Below, piece by piece: positions 5,291 to 5,808 of a DNA stretch of 5,808 nucleotides. Position 1 is the first letter of the stretch, and each line of letters starts with the position of its first letter. The position numbers and the translations under genes are program-made. Source of the stretch: Pseudomonadota bacterium (GTDB lineage Bacteria > Pseudomonadota > Alphaproteobacteria > Rhizobiales > Rhizobiaceae); contig JAEZHO010000029.1 in the NCBI GenBank assembly GCA_023416545.1, positions 1-5,808 of the forward strand, given 5' to 3'. The notes under the pieces were generated by a model. The model ran no database searches. It saw nothing but the letters and a program-made list of their open reading frames with translations, and was not told where the DNA came from.

Positions 5291-5808
5291 ATGAGCGGCA
5301 TTGAGCCAAAAGAACTTTTCGAAACGCTGTTCCATGAGAGTGTTCGGGCGGCAGATCCCGCCCTTGCCATGCAGGCGTTCATGCCCGAGCCTCCAAGAGG
5401 ACGCCTGGTCGTCGTCGGGGCGGGCAAGAGCACCGGGAAGATGGCGGAAGCCTTCGAGAAGGCCTGGGACGGTCCCCTGGAAGGGGTAGTGGTCGTACCG
5501 CATGGCCACGAGGTCTCGGTCGAGAAAATCAGGGTCCTGCATGCCGCCCATCCCGTTCCCGACGAAGCGGGACTGGCGGCGACCAGGACGCTGTTCGATG
5601 CCGTCGACGGACTGTCGGCGGACGACCTCGTGGTGGCACTGATTTCCGGTGGCGGGTCGGCGCTGTTGCCCGCTCCGCCGGAAGGCATGACGCTCGACGA
5701 CGAGATTGCCGTCAATCGCGCTCTTCTGGCCTCGGGTGCGCCGATCAGCGCGATGAATGTCGTGCGCAAGCACCTGTCGACGATCAAGGGCGGCCAGCTG
5801 GCGCTGGC
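5291..5808 (+). CDS. Glycerate 2-kinase, type-2 (DUF4147/MOFRL family), N-terminal part; 3' end outside window
   Basis: The frame from ATG 5291 stays open to the window end, giving 172 codons of a protein that is usually about 420 residues. The N-terminus MSGIEPKELFETLFHESVRAADPALAM fits the family. Further motifs are VVVGAGKSTGKMAEAF (40-55), HAAHPVPDEAG (84-94), ALISGGGSALLPAP (116-129) and NVVRKHLSTIKGGQLA (156-171), all characteristic of the GckA/TtuD glycerate kinases. The family phosphorylates D-glycerate to 2-phosphoglycerate in the cytoplasm. It links breakdown of serine, tartrate, glyoxylate or hydroxypyruvate to lower glycolysis. Some members have been labelled hydroxypyruvate reductase from early work on ttuD; the sequence is that of the kinase. 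The ribosome-binding site is weak and the gene follows the ATPase by 38 bases, so it is probably in the same operon. The C-terminal MOFRL domain should lie to the right. Confidence 0.92.
   Translation, partial: MSGIEPKELFETLFHESVRAADPALAMQAFMPEPPRGRLVVVGAGKSTGKMAEAFEKAWDGPLEGVVVVPHGHEVSVEKIRVLHAAHPVPDEAGLAATRTLFDAVDGLSADDLVVALISGGGSALLPAPPEGMTLDDEIAVNRALLASGAPISAMNVVRKHLSTIKGGQLAL

Noticed and set aside
5176..5787. Antisense frames of 203 and 162 codons on the - strand
   Set aside because: They cover the glycerate kinase, whose + strand frame is open to the window end and carries the family motifs. The antisense products are Ser/Arg-rich with no domain.
1..5808. CRISPR array, insertion sequence, tRNA or phage elements
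   Set aside because: I saw no regularly spaced repeats, transposase motifs, terminal inverted repeats or tRNA-like cloverleaf; the window is almost fully filled by metabolic and transport genes.

Overview
The window is GC-rich, every real gene lies on the + strand, and intergenic gaps are short. The gene set is a polar amino acid ABC importer with a permease-ATPase fusion, an FCD-type GntR regulator, a DAO-family flavoprotein, a cupin, a creatininase-family hydrolase and a type-2 glycerate kinase. This suggests an alphaproteobacterium of the Rhizobiales (Rhizobium/Agrobacterium/Mesorhizobium-like). That placement rests on style and gene content, not on a marker gene.

Layout: (1) bases 1-921 hold the 3' part of a fused ABC permease/ATP-binding protein; the reading frame is open from base 1 and continues the last membrane helix of a permease. 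(2) 922-1020 is a 99-bp gap with an AT-rich patch and a short palindrome. (3) 1021-1728 is a FadR/FCD-type GntR regulator. (4) 1729-1817 is a second gap with a 12-bp direct repeat on a 22-bp period. (5) 1818-3107 is an FAD-dependent DAO/PuuB-like oxidoreductase. (6) 3135-3515 is a small cupin that resembles ectoine synthase (EctC). (7) A GC-rich hairpin sits at 3522-3546. (8) 3580-4476 is a creatininase-family metal hydrolase, translationally coupled to (9) a second, free-standing polar amino acid ABC ATPase at 4476-5252. (10) From 5291 to the window end is the N-terminal part of a type-2 glycerate kinase (DUF4147/MOFRL family).

Taken together this looks like one regulated uptake-and-catabolism locus for a small nitrogenous solute. 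The ABC system would import it, the creatininase-like enzyme and perhaps the EctC-like cupin would act on a cyclic amide or amidine bond, the flavoprotein would oxidise a C-N bond, and glycerate kinase would feed a three-carbon remnant into glycolysis as 2-phosphoglycerate. The GntR protein probably controls the cluster. The substrate is not known from the sequence. The most unusual points are an EctC-like cupin in a catabolic setting with no ectA or ectB in view, two ATPases of the same transporter class in one locus, and shared operator-like sequence in the two gaps flanking the regulator.
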